A stretch of DNA of 64,000 bases from Hymenobacter chitinivorans DSM 11115 (GTDB lineage Bacteria > Bacteroidota > Bacteroidia > Cytophagales > Hymenobacteraceae). Under the pieces are notes generated by a model. That model was not told where the DNA came from, did not search any database, and saw nothing but the letters and a program-made list of their open reading frames with translations. The translations under genes and the position numbers were made by a program. The stretch is from contig NZ_PGFA01000001.1 of NCBI RefSeq assembly GCF_002797555.1, forward strand, positions 1,922,001 to 1,986,000. The letters are read 5' to 3'. Positions 26,235 through 34,101 of the stretch are shown here, one piece after another. The first letter of the stretch is position 1. Each line of letters opens with the position of its first letter.

Positions 26235-26253
26235 CTACATTAAGAAGTCAAAT

Positions 26254-26586
26254 CTAAAACTCCGGCGTGGGCACCGGGGCCGGCGACACCGGGTGGCCGG
26301 TCTGGCCGGCGGGCTGCTCGGCGAAGGGGGTGCCGTTGATGGCCTCCACCCGCACGATTTCGGGCACGGCCTTTTTCACGGATTCCTCCACGCCGGCTTT
26401 GAGCGTCATCGGCGACATGGGGCAGGTGCCGCAGGCACCCAGCAGCTCCAGCTGGAGCACCAGTTCGTCGGTGATGTTCAGCACGCGCACGTTGCCGCCG
26501 TCGGCCGCCAAGTAGGGGCGAATCGTGTCCAGAGCCTGCTCGACGCGGGACAACAAAGGATGCTCAAGTACAGCGGTAGAATTCAT
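26254..26586 (-). CDS. NifU C-terminal domain iron-sulfur scaffold protein
   Basis: A 110-residue protein from ATG 26586. The Nfu domain (about 8-85) has RPYLAADGGNVRVLNI and LGACGTCPMSPMTLK, with the CxxC that binds a [4Fe-4S] cluster between two monomers. A Pro/Gly-rich tail follows. It probably delivers clusters to apoproteins. It lies 132 bp downstream of the Mrp-type ATPase gene in the same orientation; the two commonly pair as cluster carriers. Confidence 0.92.
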   Translation of the reverse strand: MNSTAVLEHPLLSRVEQALDTIRPYLAADGGNVRVLNITDELVLQLELLGACGTCPMSPMTLKAGVEESVKKAVPEIVRVEAINGTPFAEQPAGQTGHPVSPAPVPTPEF

Positions 26587-26718
26587 GGAAATCGAGGTGA
26601 CGCGGGCGCCGAAATCAAGGTAGGCGGGTAAAGATACAGCTTTTGGCTGGCTCCGAAGTAACACCGGGCGGGGTTACAAAGTTACCAGCCCCGGCAAAAG
26701 CCGAGGCTCCGGTTGAGC

Positions 26719-27822
26719 TTAGGACTTCATTTCGACCACCTGCGTCCGGGGTGCCACGGCGTTGCGGATGGACACCTGCCGGGCCAGCTCCTCGGCCAGC
26801 TGTTCGAACAGGGCTGCTGCCGGGGTACCGGGCTGGGTAATGGCGGGCGTGCCGTAGTCGCCGTTTTCCCGGATGCTCTGCACCAGCGGCAGCTGGCCCA
26901 GCAGGGGTACTTCGTGCTTGTCGGCCAGGGCCTTGCCGCCACCTTCGCCAAAGATGTAGTAGCGGTTATCGGGCAGCTCGGCGGGCGTAAACCAGGCCAT
27001 GTTTTCCACGATGCCCAGCACCGGCACGTTGATCTGGGGCTGGCGGAACATCTGCAAACCCTTCTGGGCGTCGGCCAGGGCCACTTTCTGCGGCGTAGTC
27101 ACGATGAGGGCGCCGGTTACGGGCACGGTCTGCACCAGGGTCAGGTGGATGTCGGAGGTGCCGGGGGGCATGTCGAGCAGCAGGTAGTCCAGCTCGCCCC
27201 AGTCGACTTCGGTAATAAACTGCTTCAGGGCCGAGGAGGCCATGGGCCCGCGCCACACGATGGCGCTGTCGGAAGGCGCCAGGAAGCCGATGCTGATGAG
27301 CTTGACGCCGAATTTCTCGATGGGCTGAATCAGGTTGCGGCCGTCGGGGGCCTGGAATACGTGGGGGCGGGCATCTTCCACGCCAAACATGACGGGCATG
27401 CTGGGGCCGGAAATGTCGGCGTCGACGAGGCCGACTTTGGCGCCGGTGCGGGCCAGGGCAATGGCCAGGTTGGCCGTCACGGTGCTTTTGCCCACGCCAC
27501 CTTTGCCGGAGGCAATGGCAATGATGTTTTTCACGCCGCGGAGCACGGCCGAGTTGGCCGCCCGGGCGGTGGTCACGCGCGAGGTCAGGTTCACTTTCAC
27601 GTCGGCGTCCTTGTCGACCATCGTGTGGATGGCCCGCACGCAGGCGTTGTGAATCAGCTCCTTGAGCGGGCAGGCGGGCGTGGTCAGAATCACGGAAAAC
27701 GACACCGTCTTGCCGTCGATATGCACGTCCTCAATCATGTTGAGCGTCACGAGGTCTTTGCCCAGGTCGGGCTCCTCCACGTAGCTCAGGGCCTTGAGGA
27801 CGTCTTCTTTGGTAATAGCCAT
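26719..27822 (-). CDS. mrp: Mrp/NBP35-type iron-sulfur carrier ATPase
   Basis: A 367-residue protein. An N-terminal FSCA/MIP18-like domain (about 1-85: ITKEDVLKALSYVEEPDLGKDLVTL) precedes the P-loop ATPase with the deviant Walker A GKGGVGKSTVTANLA and VDADISGPSMP, then DMPPGTSDIHLTL. The CxxC that bridges the cluster in classical Mrp/ApbC appears absent: the position after ENMAWF reads TPAELPDNRYYIFGEGG. It probably still acts in Fe-S cluster transfer, but cluster binding is not supported by that motif. Confidence 0.88.
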   Translation of the reverse strand: MAITKEDVLKALSYVEEPDLGKDLVTLNMIEDVHIDGKTVSFSVILTTPACPLKELIHNACVRAIHTMVDKDADVKVNLTSRVTTARAANSAVLRGVKNIIAIASGKGGVGKSTVTANLAIALARTGAKVGLVDADISGPSMPVMFGVEDARPHVFQAPDGRNLIQPIEKFGVKLISIGFLAPSDSAIVWRGPMASSALKQFITEVDWGELDYLLLDMPPGTSDIHLTLVQTVPVTGALIVTTPQKVALADAQKGLQMFRQPQINVPVLGIVENMAWFTPAELPDNRYYIFGEGGGKALADKHEVPLLGQLPLVQSIRENGDYGTPAITQPGTPAAALFEQLAEELARQVSIRNAVAPRTQVVEMKS

Positions 27823-27927
27823 AGGTCAGAAATGCAGAATGCGGACTGCAAAGATAACCCACAAATGCGGGCGGAAGTTGCCGGGCTAAATAGAGTTAGT
27901 TTTAAACAAGGTCATATCCTTTCCCGC

Positions 27928-28115
27928 CTGTCATCCTGAGGGCAGCAACGCGGAGTGAAGGACCTGCCTCACCTGTGTGACAAAGCTTGTGCAACGCCTA
28001 AGTCCTTAATTGTTGGCGAGAGGAGAAAAAAACTTTGTCACGTTGGCAAGGCCGGCAGTGGGGTAGGTGAGGAAGGTAGGTCCTTCACCGCGCTACGCTT
28101 CACTTAGGATGACAG
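27928..28115. repeat. Dispersed TGTCATCCTGAG inverted-repeat element, copy C
   Basis: It starts CTGTCATCCTGAG and ends with a slightly diverged ATCCTAAGTG-type arm (TTAGGATGACAG). An inner pair TGTGACAAAG...CTTTGTCACG forms a second nested stem. It fills most of the 27823-28230 gap between the divergent mrp and sigma-factor genes. Confidence 0.85.
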
Positions 28116-28230
28116 ATGATTTTTGCCGCTGATGTCCAACTACCAAAAAATAATTTCTGCTTTGCTGTAACCTTCCTTTCGCAGGGCGGTGTCCACTTGC
28201 AAATAACCCCCACCTACCACCTCTATCCGG

Positions 28231-28782
28231 TTGGACTCGCTTTCAGACAATGCGCTTATGCTCCGGGTTAAGGCCGGGGACGTGGACCGGATGGGTCTGC
28301 TCTTTGAGCGCTACCACCGCAAGCTGTATTCCTTTCTCTACCATATGCTGGGCCGCGCGGATACCAGCGAAGATCTGGTGCAGAACGTGTTTTACCGCAT
28401 GCTCAAGTACCGGCACACCTACACCGGCGAGGGCGAGTTCCGGACCTGGATGTACCACTTGGCCCGCAACGTACTAGCCGACCACGTCAAGAAGAACCGC
28501 CACAGCGCCCACCACGCCGACGTGACGGACTTCAGTGAACGGATAGGGGGCGGGCAGCGGGCCGACGAAGGGCTGCAGCGCGAGCAGGAAGTAGCTACCC
28601 TGCATAAGGCGCTGGGTCGGCTGAGTCCCGAAAACCGCGAAGTGCTCATTCTGAGTCGGTTTCAGGAGCTCAAGTACGAGGAAATAGCCCGGGTGATGAA
28701 TACGACCGAAGGCGCGGTGAAAGTGCGGGTGCACCGGGCCATGAACGAATTGAAAACAATTTACCTGCGCATTGAAAACTGA
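28231..28782 (+). CDS. ECF-type RNA polymerase sigma factor
   Basis: A 183-residue protein read from TTG 28231 because the N-terminus MDSLSDNALMLRVKAGD is typical of the family; the ATG at 28258 would remove part of region 2. Region 2 is FERYHRKLYSFLYHMLG...SEDLVQNVFYRML...FRTWMYHLARNVLADHVKK. Region 4 is LSPENREVLILSRFQELKYEEIARVMNTTEGAVKVRVHRAMNEL. The anti-sigma factor gene starts 4 bp downstream. A TAACCTTCC sequence at 28168 may be its -7 element. Confidence 0.93.
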   Translation: MDSLSDNALMLRVKAGDVDRMGLLFERYHRKLYSFLYHMLGRADTSEDLVQNVFYRMLKYRHTYTGEGEFRTWMYHLARNVLADHVKKNRHSAHHADVTDFSERIGGGQRADEGLQREQEVATLHKALGRLSPENREVLILSRFQELKYEEIARVMNTTEGAVKVRVHRAMNELKTIYLRIEN

Positions 28783-28786
28783 CGGG

Positions 28787-29713
28787 ATGGACATGAATTG
28801 CGAACAAGCTCAGCACCAGCTGATTGATTACTTACACCAGGAGCTGCCCGCCGCCGAGCAGGCCCGCCTCGATGCCCACCTGGCCCAGTGCACCGACTGC
28901 CAGGAGGAGCTGCAGGCCGTGCGCCGGGTGTGGCAAACGCTGGGCGCCGTGCCCGAGCCCGTGCCGAGCGAAAACCTGCGGCCCGCGTTTTACTCGATGC
29001 TGGCTTCCTACAAGGAGGAAATCGAGTCGGCGCCCCAGGCGCGGCTGGCGGGCTTCTGGCAGCAGCTGCAGACCCTGCTGGTGCCCGGTCCGGCCCTGCG
29101 CCTGGCCTACGGTCTGGGGCTGCTGGTGGTCGGTTTGGCGGCCGGCTACTGGCTCAAGGGCAGCCCGAAAGTGGCCCCGGCCTCGGTCGACCAGCAGCAG
29201 CTGGCCGCCCTGACCAGCCAGGTGGAGCAGATGCGGCAGGTGATGCTGCTCTCGCTCATCGAAAACCCCTCGGCCACCGAGCGGCTGCGGGCCGTGAGCT
29301 ACACCAAGGAGCTAAGCGGAGCCAACGACAAGGTAATCGACGCCTTGCTGAGCACCCTTAACCACGACGAAAACGTGAACGTGCGCCTGGCTACCCTCGA
29401 AGCCCTGGCCCAGCTGGCCCACGAGCCCAAAGTTCGCCTGGGCCTGGTGCAGGCCCTGAAACACCAGGATTCGCCCCTGGTGCAGAGTGCCCTGGCCGAC
29501 GTGATGGTGCAGCTCCAGGAGCGCCGCTCGGTGCAGCCCTTGCGCCGCCTGCTCCGGCAGCCCGACCTGAACGAGGCCGTCAAAAGCAAGATTGAAGAAA
29601 GCATCAAACACCTTTCCAACGGCCGGCCCGCTGCCGCGCCCGCAACCACCGAACCTTACCATGAAACCAACTATTCAACTCAGCCTGACGCTGCTGCTGG
29701 CCTCGCTGTCTAG
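28787..29713 (+). CDS. Anti-sigma factor with zinc finger, TM segment and C-terminal HEAT-like repeats
   Basis: A 308-residue protein from ATG 28787 (MDMNCEQAQHQL; ATG 28793 also possible). The cytoplasmic anti-sigma zinc finger has Cys near the start and HLAQCTDCQEEL at about 32-42, the HxxxCxxC pattern. One membrane segment lies at about 108-126 (LAYGLGLLVVGLAAGYWL). The periplasmic part contains alpha-helical HEAT-like repeats at about 185-270 (VRLATLEALAQLAHEPKVRLGLVQAL). It should hold the sigma factor inactive at the inner membrane. It overlaps the next gene by 53 bp. Confidence 0.85.
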   Translation: MDMNCEQAQHQLIDYLHQELPAAEQARLDAHLAQCTDCQEELQAVRRVWQTLGAVPEPVPSENLRPAFYSMLASYKEEIESAPQARLAGFWQQLQTLLVPGPALRLAYGLGLLVVGLAAGYWLKGSPKVAPASVDQQQLAALTSQVEQMRQVMLLSLIENPSATERLRAVSYTKELSGANDKVIDALLSTLNHDENVNVRLATLEALAQLAHEPKVRLGLVQALKHQDSPLVQSALADVMVQLQERRSVQPLRRLLRQPDLNEAVKSKIEESIKHLSNGRPAAAPATTEPYHETNYSTQPDAAAGLAV

Positions 29714-30533
29714 CTGCCACGCCCAGGCCCAGAACCGCGAGTTCCGGGAGCAGGTCAGCCGCGAATTTACCCTCACCGCCGAGCCGGGCCGCAGCGTGCT
29801 GGCCGTCTACAACATCGACGGGCCGGTGCGCGTGCAGGGCACGGGCGGCAACAAAGTGGTGGTGGAAGTAACCCGCACCATCCGGGCCGACAACGAGGCC
29901 GACCTGGAGCTGGGCAAAAAAGAGGCCGTGCCAGGCTTTCTGCAGCGCCACGACAGTATCGTGGCCTACATGGCCGGCCCCTATGACTCCCGGCCCCACG
30001 AAAATCACGGCCGCCATTCCAACCACCGCGACATCGACTACCACTACACGTTTGAGTACGTCATCAAGGTGCCGAGTCAGATGACGCTCAACGTCTCGAC
30101 CATCAACAACGGGGCCGTGACGGTGCAGGATGTCAGCGGCCCGCTGCGGGCCCACAACATCAACGGGCCCGTGACGCTCACGAACGTAAAGGGCCCCACC
30201 GACGCGGCCACCATCAACGGCAACGTGGAAGCGGCCTACACCAGCAGCCCCACCGGCAGCTGCCGCTACAGCACCATCAACGGCGACATCACCGTGCAGT
30301 ACCCGCCCGACGTGGCCGCCGACGTACGCTTCAAAAGCATGCACGGCGAGCTGCTGACCGACTTCCCGAACGTGGAAAACCTGCCGGTGCAGGTGGTGCA
30401 GACCAAGGAAGGCAGCACCGGCGGCACCAAGTACAAACTCTCCAAGGGCACGGCCGTGCGCCTGGGCAAGGGCGGCAACGACTTCCGCTTCGAAACCCTC
30501 AACGGCGACGTGACCATCAAACGACGACCCTAA
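29661..30533 (+). CDS. DUF4097-type beta-repeat protein 1, exported
   Basis: A 290-residue protein from ATG 29661, with a signal peptide ending in a possible lipobox (LSSC). The body has repeating beta-helix-type strands with recurrent NINGPV, TINGNV, TINGDI and TLNGDVTI, as in DUF4097 (adhesin-like) proteins. A His-rich insert (HENHGRHSNHRDIDYHYTF) sits at about 114-132 and might bind metal. Function unknown. Its position in the sigma/anti-sigma operon suggests it is part of the envelope signal or its output. Confidence 0.78.
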   Translation: MKPTIQLSLTLLLASLSSCHAQAQNREFREQVSREFTLTAEPGRSVLAVYNIDGPVRVQGTGGNKVVVEVTRTIRADNEADLELGKKEAVPGFLQRHDSIVAYMAGPYDSRPHENHGRHSNHRDIDYHYTFEYVIKVPSQMTLNVSTINNGAVTVQDVSGPLRAHNINGPVTLTNVKGPTDAATINGNVEAAYTSSPTGSCRYSTINGDITVQYPPDVAADVRFKSMHGELLTDFPNVENLPVQVVQTKEGSTGGTKYKLSKGTAVRLGKGGNDFRFETLNGDVTIKRRP

Positions 30534-31384
30534 TGAAAACCTCCTTTTTCCGGCTCCGCGCCGGCGTGCTACTCCTGCTGCTGACGCTTTCCCTGACCGT
30601 GGCCGCCCAAAATAAAGAGCAGCTGGTTGTGCCCCTCAGCTCGCCCGGCAAGCCCGGCCTGCTCAGCGCCAAACTCGTGAACGGCTCCATCACCGTGGTG
30701 GGCTACGCTGGCAAAGACGTCGTGATTGATGCCTCTTCCCGCTCCTCGCGCGACAAAGACGACGACAACGACGATAATGACGATGGGCGGCCCGCCCCGC
30801 CCAAAGGAATGAAGCGGATTGCTTCCAACTCGGGCTTCGATTTGACGGCCGAAGAGCAGGACAACAAAGTCTCCGTCAAGTCGAACTCGTATCAGCGGCC
30901 CGTCAACCTGACCATCAAAGTGCCCCAGCATTTTTCCCTGCAGCTCAAGACCGTCAACGACGGGGACATTGTGGTGGAGAACGTGACCGGGGAGTTGGAA
31001 ATCAGCAACGTGAACGGGGGCGTAATTCTGCGCCAGGTGTCGGGCTCGGCGGTGGCCAATACCGTGAACGGGCCCATCAAGGCCTATTTCAAGACCGTAA
31101 CGGCCGGGGCGCCCATGGCCTTTTCCACCGTCAACGGCCAGGTCGACGTGACGCTGCCCGCCACGGCCAAAGCTTCCCTGAAGCTTAAGTCCGACCAGGG
31201 CGAGGTCTACAGCGACTTTGACCTGGTGCCGGAGAAGACGGCGCCCAAGGTCAACCGGACGAATCAGAACGGGGTGTACCGCGTGAGCACCGACAGCTGG
31301 ACCTACGGCAGGCTCAATGGAGGCGGGGCCGAGATTATGATGAAGTCCCTGATGGGCAACATCTACATTCGCAAGGCCAAGTAA
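30533..31384 (+). CDS. DUF4097-type beta-repeat protein 2, exported
   Basis: A 283-residue protein whose ATG shares one base with the preceding stop (TAATG), implying coupling. Signal peptide about 1-24 (LTVAAQ). The beta-repeat core has recurring VNGSITV, VNGGVI, VNGPIK and VNGQVDV. An Asp-rich stretch (SRDKDDDNDDNDDGRP) at about 77-92 could bind divalent cations. A paralogue of the preceding gene. The function of the pair is unknown. Confidence 0.78.
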   Translation: MKTSFFRLRAGVLLLLLTLSLTVAAQNKEQLVVPLSSPGKPGLLSAKLVNGSITVVGYAGKDVVIDASSRSSRDKDDDNDDNDDGRPAPPKGMKRIASNSGFDLTAEEQDNKVSVKSNSYQRPVNLTIKVPQHFSLQLKTVNDGDIVVENVTGELEISNVNGGVILRQVSGSAVANTVNGPIKAYFKTVTAGAPMAFSTVNGQVDVTLPATAKASLKLKSDQGEVYSDFDLVPEKTAPKVNRTNQNGVYRVSTDSWTYGRLNGGGAEIMMKSLMGNIYIRKAK

Positions 31385-31604
31385 GCGCTGCTGAAGCAGT
31401 TGTACTCTTTTAAGAAGCCTGCATTTCGTGTAACCTTCCGCCCGGGGTTGCCGCTATGCAAGATACCAAACCAGTGCTCTACCACGCCGCAGGAGTTGCT
31501 GCAACAGCTCTTCGGCGTCTTGGCGGCCCGCTTGTGAGTGGCGGGCCACCGATCCGGTAGAATCCGTCGGCCCCGACTGGGCGAAAAAGCGGCCGACACC
31601 CCGG
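31385..31604. other. Intergenic stretch, no gene recognised
   Basis: A GGCCCGC...GCGGGCC hairpin lies near 31525-31545 but has no T-run. A 34-codon open frame begins at about 31456, but nothing supports it as a gene. Confidence 0.35.
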
Positions 31605-31640
31605 AAAGGCGGCCTCTGCACGAGCAGGGGCCGCCTTTTG
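31605..31640 (+). terminator. Terminator of the sigma-factor operon
   Basis: A 15-bp stem with one wobble (31605-31619 with 31624-31638), followed by a short T-run, between the DUF4097 genes and dnaG. Confidence 0.75.
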
Positions 31641-31720
31641 CTGCTTTTGGCGGGCCGCCAGCTCCGGCTGGGCGCGCTGGGAGCACAAACGAAAACTAGC
31701 TTTCTGCCCCCCGAACCTCG

Positions 31721-31728
31721 TACCTTCG
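31721..31728 (+). promoter_or_regulatory. Possible -7 element TACCTTCG upstream of dnaG
   Basis: It matches TAnnTTTG at all but one position, 48 bp before the TTG start chosen for dnaG. This supports a start downstream of it rather than any earlier in-frame codon. Confidence 0.45.
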
Positions 31729-31775
31729 TAGTCCCGTCCCCGTGTCGTCCCGAGAAACCTGTTGCTGTAGCTGCT

Positions 31776-33866
31776 TTGGCCCGAATCCCGAAAGAAACCG
31801 TTGACCAGATTATTCACCACGCCGACATCGTCGAGGTGGTGGGTGACTTCGTGACCCTGAAGCGCAAGGGTCAGAATATGTGGGCCTGCTGCCCGTTTCA
31901 CCACGAAAAGTCGCCCTCGTTTTCCGTCGCCCCGGCCAAGGGCCTCTATAAATGCTTCGGCTGCGGCAAGGCCGGCGGGGTGGTGCAGTTCATCATGGAT
32001 ATCGAGGGCACCAGCTACGTGGAAGCCCTGAAGTACCTGGCCAAAAAGTACGGTATTGATATCCAGGAGGAGGAAAAGACGCCCGAGGAGCAGCTCGTTC
32101 AAAACGAGAAGGACTCCCAGTTCATCGTTTCCAACTGGGCCAAGGACCACTACCAGAAGCTGCTCCACGAAACGGAGGAAGGGGAGAGCATCGGGCTAAG
32201 CTACCTGATGCAGCGCGGCCTGAACCAGACGACCATCAAAACCTTTGAGCTGGGCTACTCCCTCGACCAGTGGGACGATTTGCTCAAGGCCGCTCAAAAG
32301 CAGGGCTTCGAGGCCAAATACCTGGAGAAGACCGGCCTGACCATCGTGCGCGAGGACGACCCGAACCGGCGCTACGACCGGTTCCGGGGCCGGGTCATGT
32401 TCCCGATTCACAACGTCTCGGGCCGGGTCATCGGCTTCGGGGCCCGCACGCTCAAGGCCAACGACAAGACGGCCAAGTACCTCAACTCGCCCGAGTCGGA
32501 CATCTACCACAAGTCGGACGTACTTTACGGCTTGTTTCAGGCGCGGCAGGCCATCCGGACCGAGGAAGTCTGCTACCTCGTGGAAGGCTACCTCGACGTG
32601 CTGAGCCTGCACCAGGGCGGCATCAAGAACGTGGTGGCCTCGTCGGGCACGTCGCTGACGGAAAGCCAGATTCGCCTCATCGGGCGCTACACCGACAACG
32701 TGACGGTGCTCTACGACGGCGACGCGGCCGGCATTCGGGCCTCGCTGCGCGGCATCGACATGCTGCTCGAAGGCGCCCTGAACGTGCGCGTAGTGTTGTT
32801 TCCCGACGGCGACGACCCGGACAGCTACATCCGCAAGGTCGGCGACCAGCGCTTTAAGGAATATTTAGAAAAGAACAGCCAGGACTTCATCTCCTTCAAA
32901 ACCCGCCTGGTCTCGCAGGAAGCGGCCCACGACCCGGTGAAAAAGGCCGAAGCCATCCGGGAGGTGCTCCAGAGCATTGCCAAAGTGCCCGACCCAATCA
33001 AGCGGCAGGTGTTTTTGCAGCAAACCAGCACCACCTTCGGCATCGACGAGCAGGTGCTCATCACCGAGTACAACAAGCTGGTTAAGAAGGACTCCCAGCG
33101 CGCTTCCCCCAGCAGCGGCCAGGGCGGCAGCGGCAACAGTGGGAGCGGAGCCAATGGCCGGCCGCAGTCGGCCAGCCGCCCCTACTCACCCGCCCTAACA
33201 ACTAACAACCAACAACCAACAACTAACCTCAGCCCCGAGGAAGAGGCCGAAATGGCCATGTACGGCGCCTCGCCCGACGAGCTGGCCGCGGCCGGCGGCA
33301 GCACCGGCACCGAGGCCGACACCGACCTGGAGCCCGTGCCCGATTTGCAGCAGGCCTGCGAGCGGGAAGTGGTGCGCCTGCTGCTGCTCTACGCCGCCCA
33401 GCCCCTGAGCGAGGACTTGGCCGTGGCCCAGTACATCTTCGGGCAGCTGGAAGAAACCCCGCTGCAAACCCCGATTTACGCCGACTTGCTCCACCTGTGC
33501 CGCCAGGAAATGGAGGAAGGCCGCTGGCCCGAGGTGCGCACCTTTATCCAGCACAGCCGCTCCGACATCCGCATGCTGGTCAGCGACCTGGCTACCGAAA
33601 AGTACGAGCTCAGCCCCAACTGGAGCACCCACCAGATTTACGTGCCCCGGGAAGTAGACCAGCTCCAGCAGGCCTGCGACAACGCCATTCTGCGCCTCAA
33701 CAAGGTCAACGTGCAGCGCGAGTTGTCTATCCGCCTCGAAGCCCTGCGCCACCCGATGGACGAACTGGCCCTGCTCGAAACCCTGCACACTATCAAGCTG
33801 CTCAAAAAGATGGACGACGATTTGGGCAACATGCTCGGCACCGTCATTCCCCGCGGCGCTATGTAA
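31776..33866 (+). CDS. dnaG: DNA primase DnaG
   Basis: A 696-residue primase. The TTG at 31776 is taken as start because it gives the usual N-terminus (M)ARIPKETVDQIIHHADIVEVVG and no ATG precedes the zinc finger. CHC2 zinc ligands are C39, H42, C60 and C63. The catalytic core has FRGRVMFPI and TOPRIM motifs LVEGYLDVLSL, VLYDGDAAGIRAS and FPDGDDPDSYI. The C-terminal helicase-interacting domain follows a low-complexity linker at about 450-510. The linker contains LTTNNQQPTTNLS encoded by a repeat tract (33196-33229). It makes RNA primers at the replication fork. Confidence 0.96.
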   Translation: MARIPKETVDQIIHHADIVEVVGDFVTLKRKGQNMWACCPFHHEKSPSFSVAPAKGLYKCFGCGKAGGVVQFIMDIEGTSYVEALKYLAKKYGIDIQEEEKTPEEQLVQNEKDSQFIVSNWAKDHYQKLLHETEEGESIGLSYLMQRGLNQTTIKTFELGYSLDQWDDLLKAAQKQGFEAKYLEKTGLTIVREDDPNRRYDRFRGRVMFPIHNVSGRVIGFGARTLKANDKTAKYLNSPESDIYHKSDVLYGLFQARQAIRTEEVCYLVEGYLDVLSLHQGGIKNVVASSGTSLTESQIRLIGRYTDNVTVLYDGDAAGIRASLRGIDMLLEGALNVRVVLFPDGDDPDSYIRKVGDQRFKEYLEKNSQDFISFKTRLVSQEAAHDPVKKAEAIREVLQSIAKVPDPIKRQVFLQQTSTTFGIDEQVLITEYNKLVKKDSQRASPSSGQGGSGNSGSGANGRPQSASRPYSPALTTNNQQPTTNLSPEEEAEMAMYGASPDELAAAGGSTGTEADTDLEPVPDLQQACEREVVRLLLLYAAQPLSEDLAVAQYIFGQLEETPLQTPIYADLLHLCRQEMEEGRWPEVRTFIQHSRSDIRMLVSDLATEKYELSPNWSTHQIYVPREVDQLQQACDNAILRLNKVNVQRELSIRLEALRHPMDELALLETLHTIKLLKKMDDDLGNMLGTVIPRGAM
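33196..33229 (+). repeat. AACAACTAAC-type tract inside the dnaG linker
   Basis: A run built of AACAACTAAC and AACAACCAAC units encodes the Thr/Asn/Gln-rich part of the linker. Its reverse complement occurs between genes at 43211-43240, sharing CAACTAACAACCAACAAC. Low-complexity repeats of this kind are otherwise intergenic here. Confidence 0.75.
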
Positions 33867-33929
33867 GTTTCCGCCGCCCGTCATGTCGAGCCCCGCGAGA
33901 CATCTCGCGTGCTGACGTTGGAATGGCAT

Positions 33930-34021
33930 ACGTCATGCTGAGCTTGCCGAAGCATCTCTACTGCCACAGTAAAATGAATTACTCCTGCGGGAGAGATGCT
34001 TCGGCAAGCTCAGCATGACGT
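33930..34021. repeat. Perfect 30-bp inverted repeat (CGTCATGCTGAGC family)
   Basis: Arms at 33930-33959 and 33992-34021 are perfect reverse complements, with a 32-base loop. The left flank (about 33882-33915, GTCATGTCGAG...GAGACATCTCGCGTGCTG) is a partial arm of a related repeat. They occupy the gap between dnaG and the channel gene. Confidence 0.88.
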
Positions 34022-34101
34022 TCTAAGGTGCCTGCGTATGCTGAGTTCCTCGACTCCGCTGCGCCTGACGGTCAATTAAGCTCTGAATACAAACCAATCG
34101 A

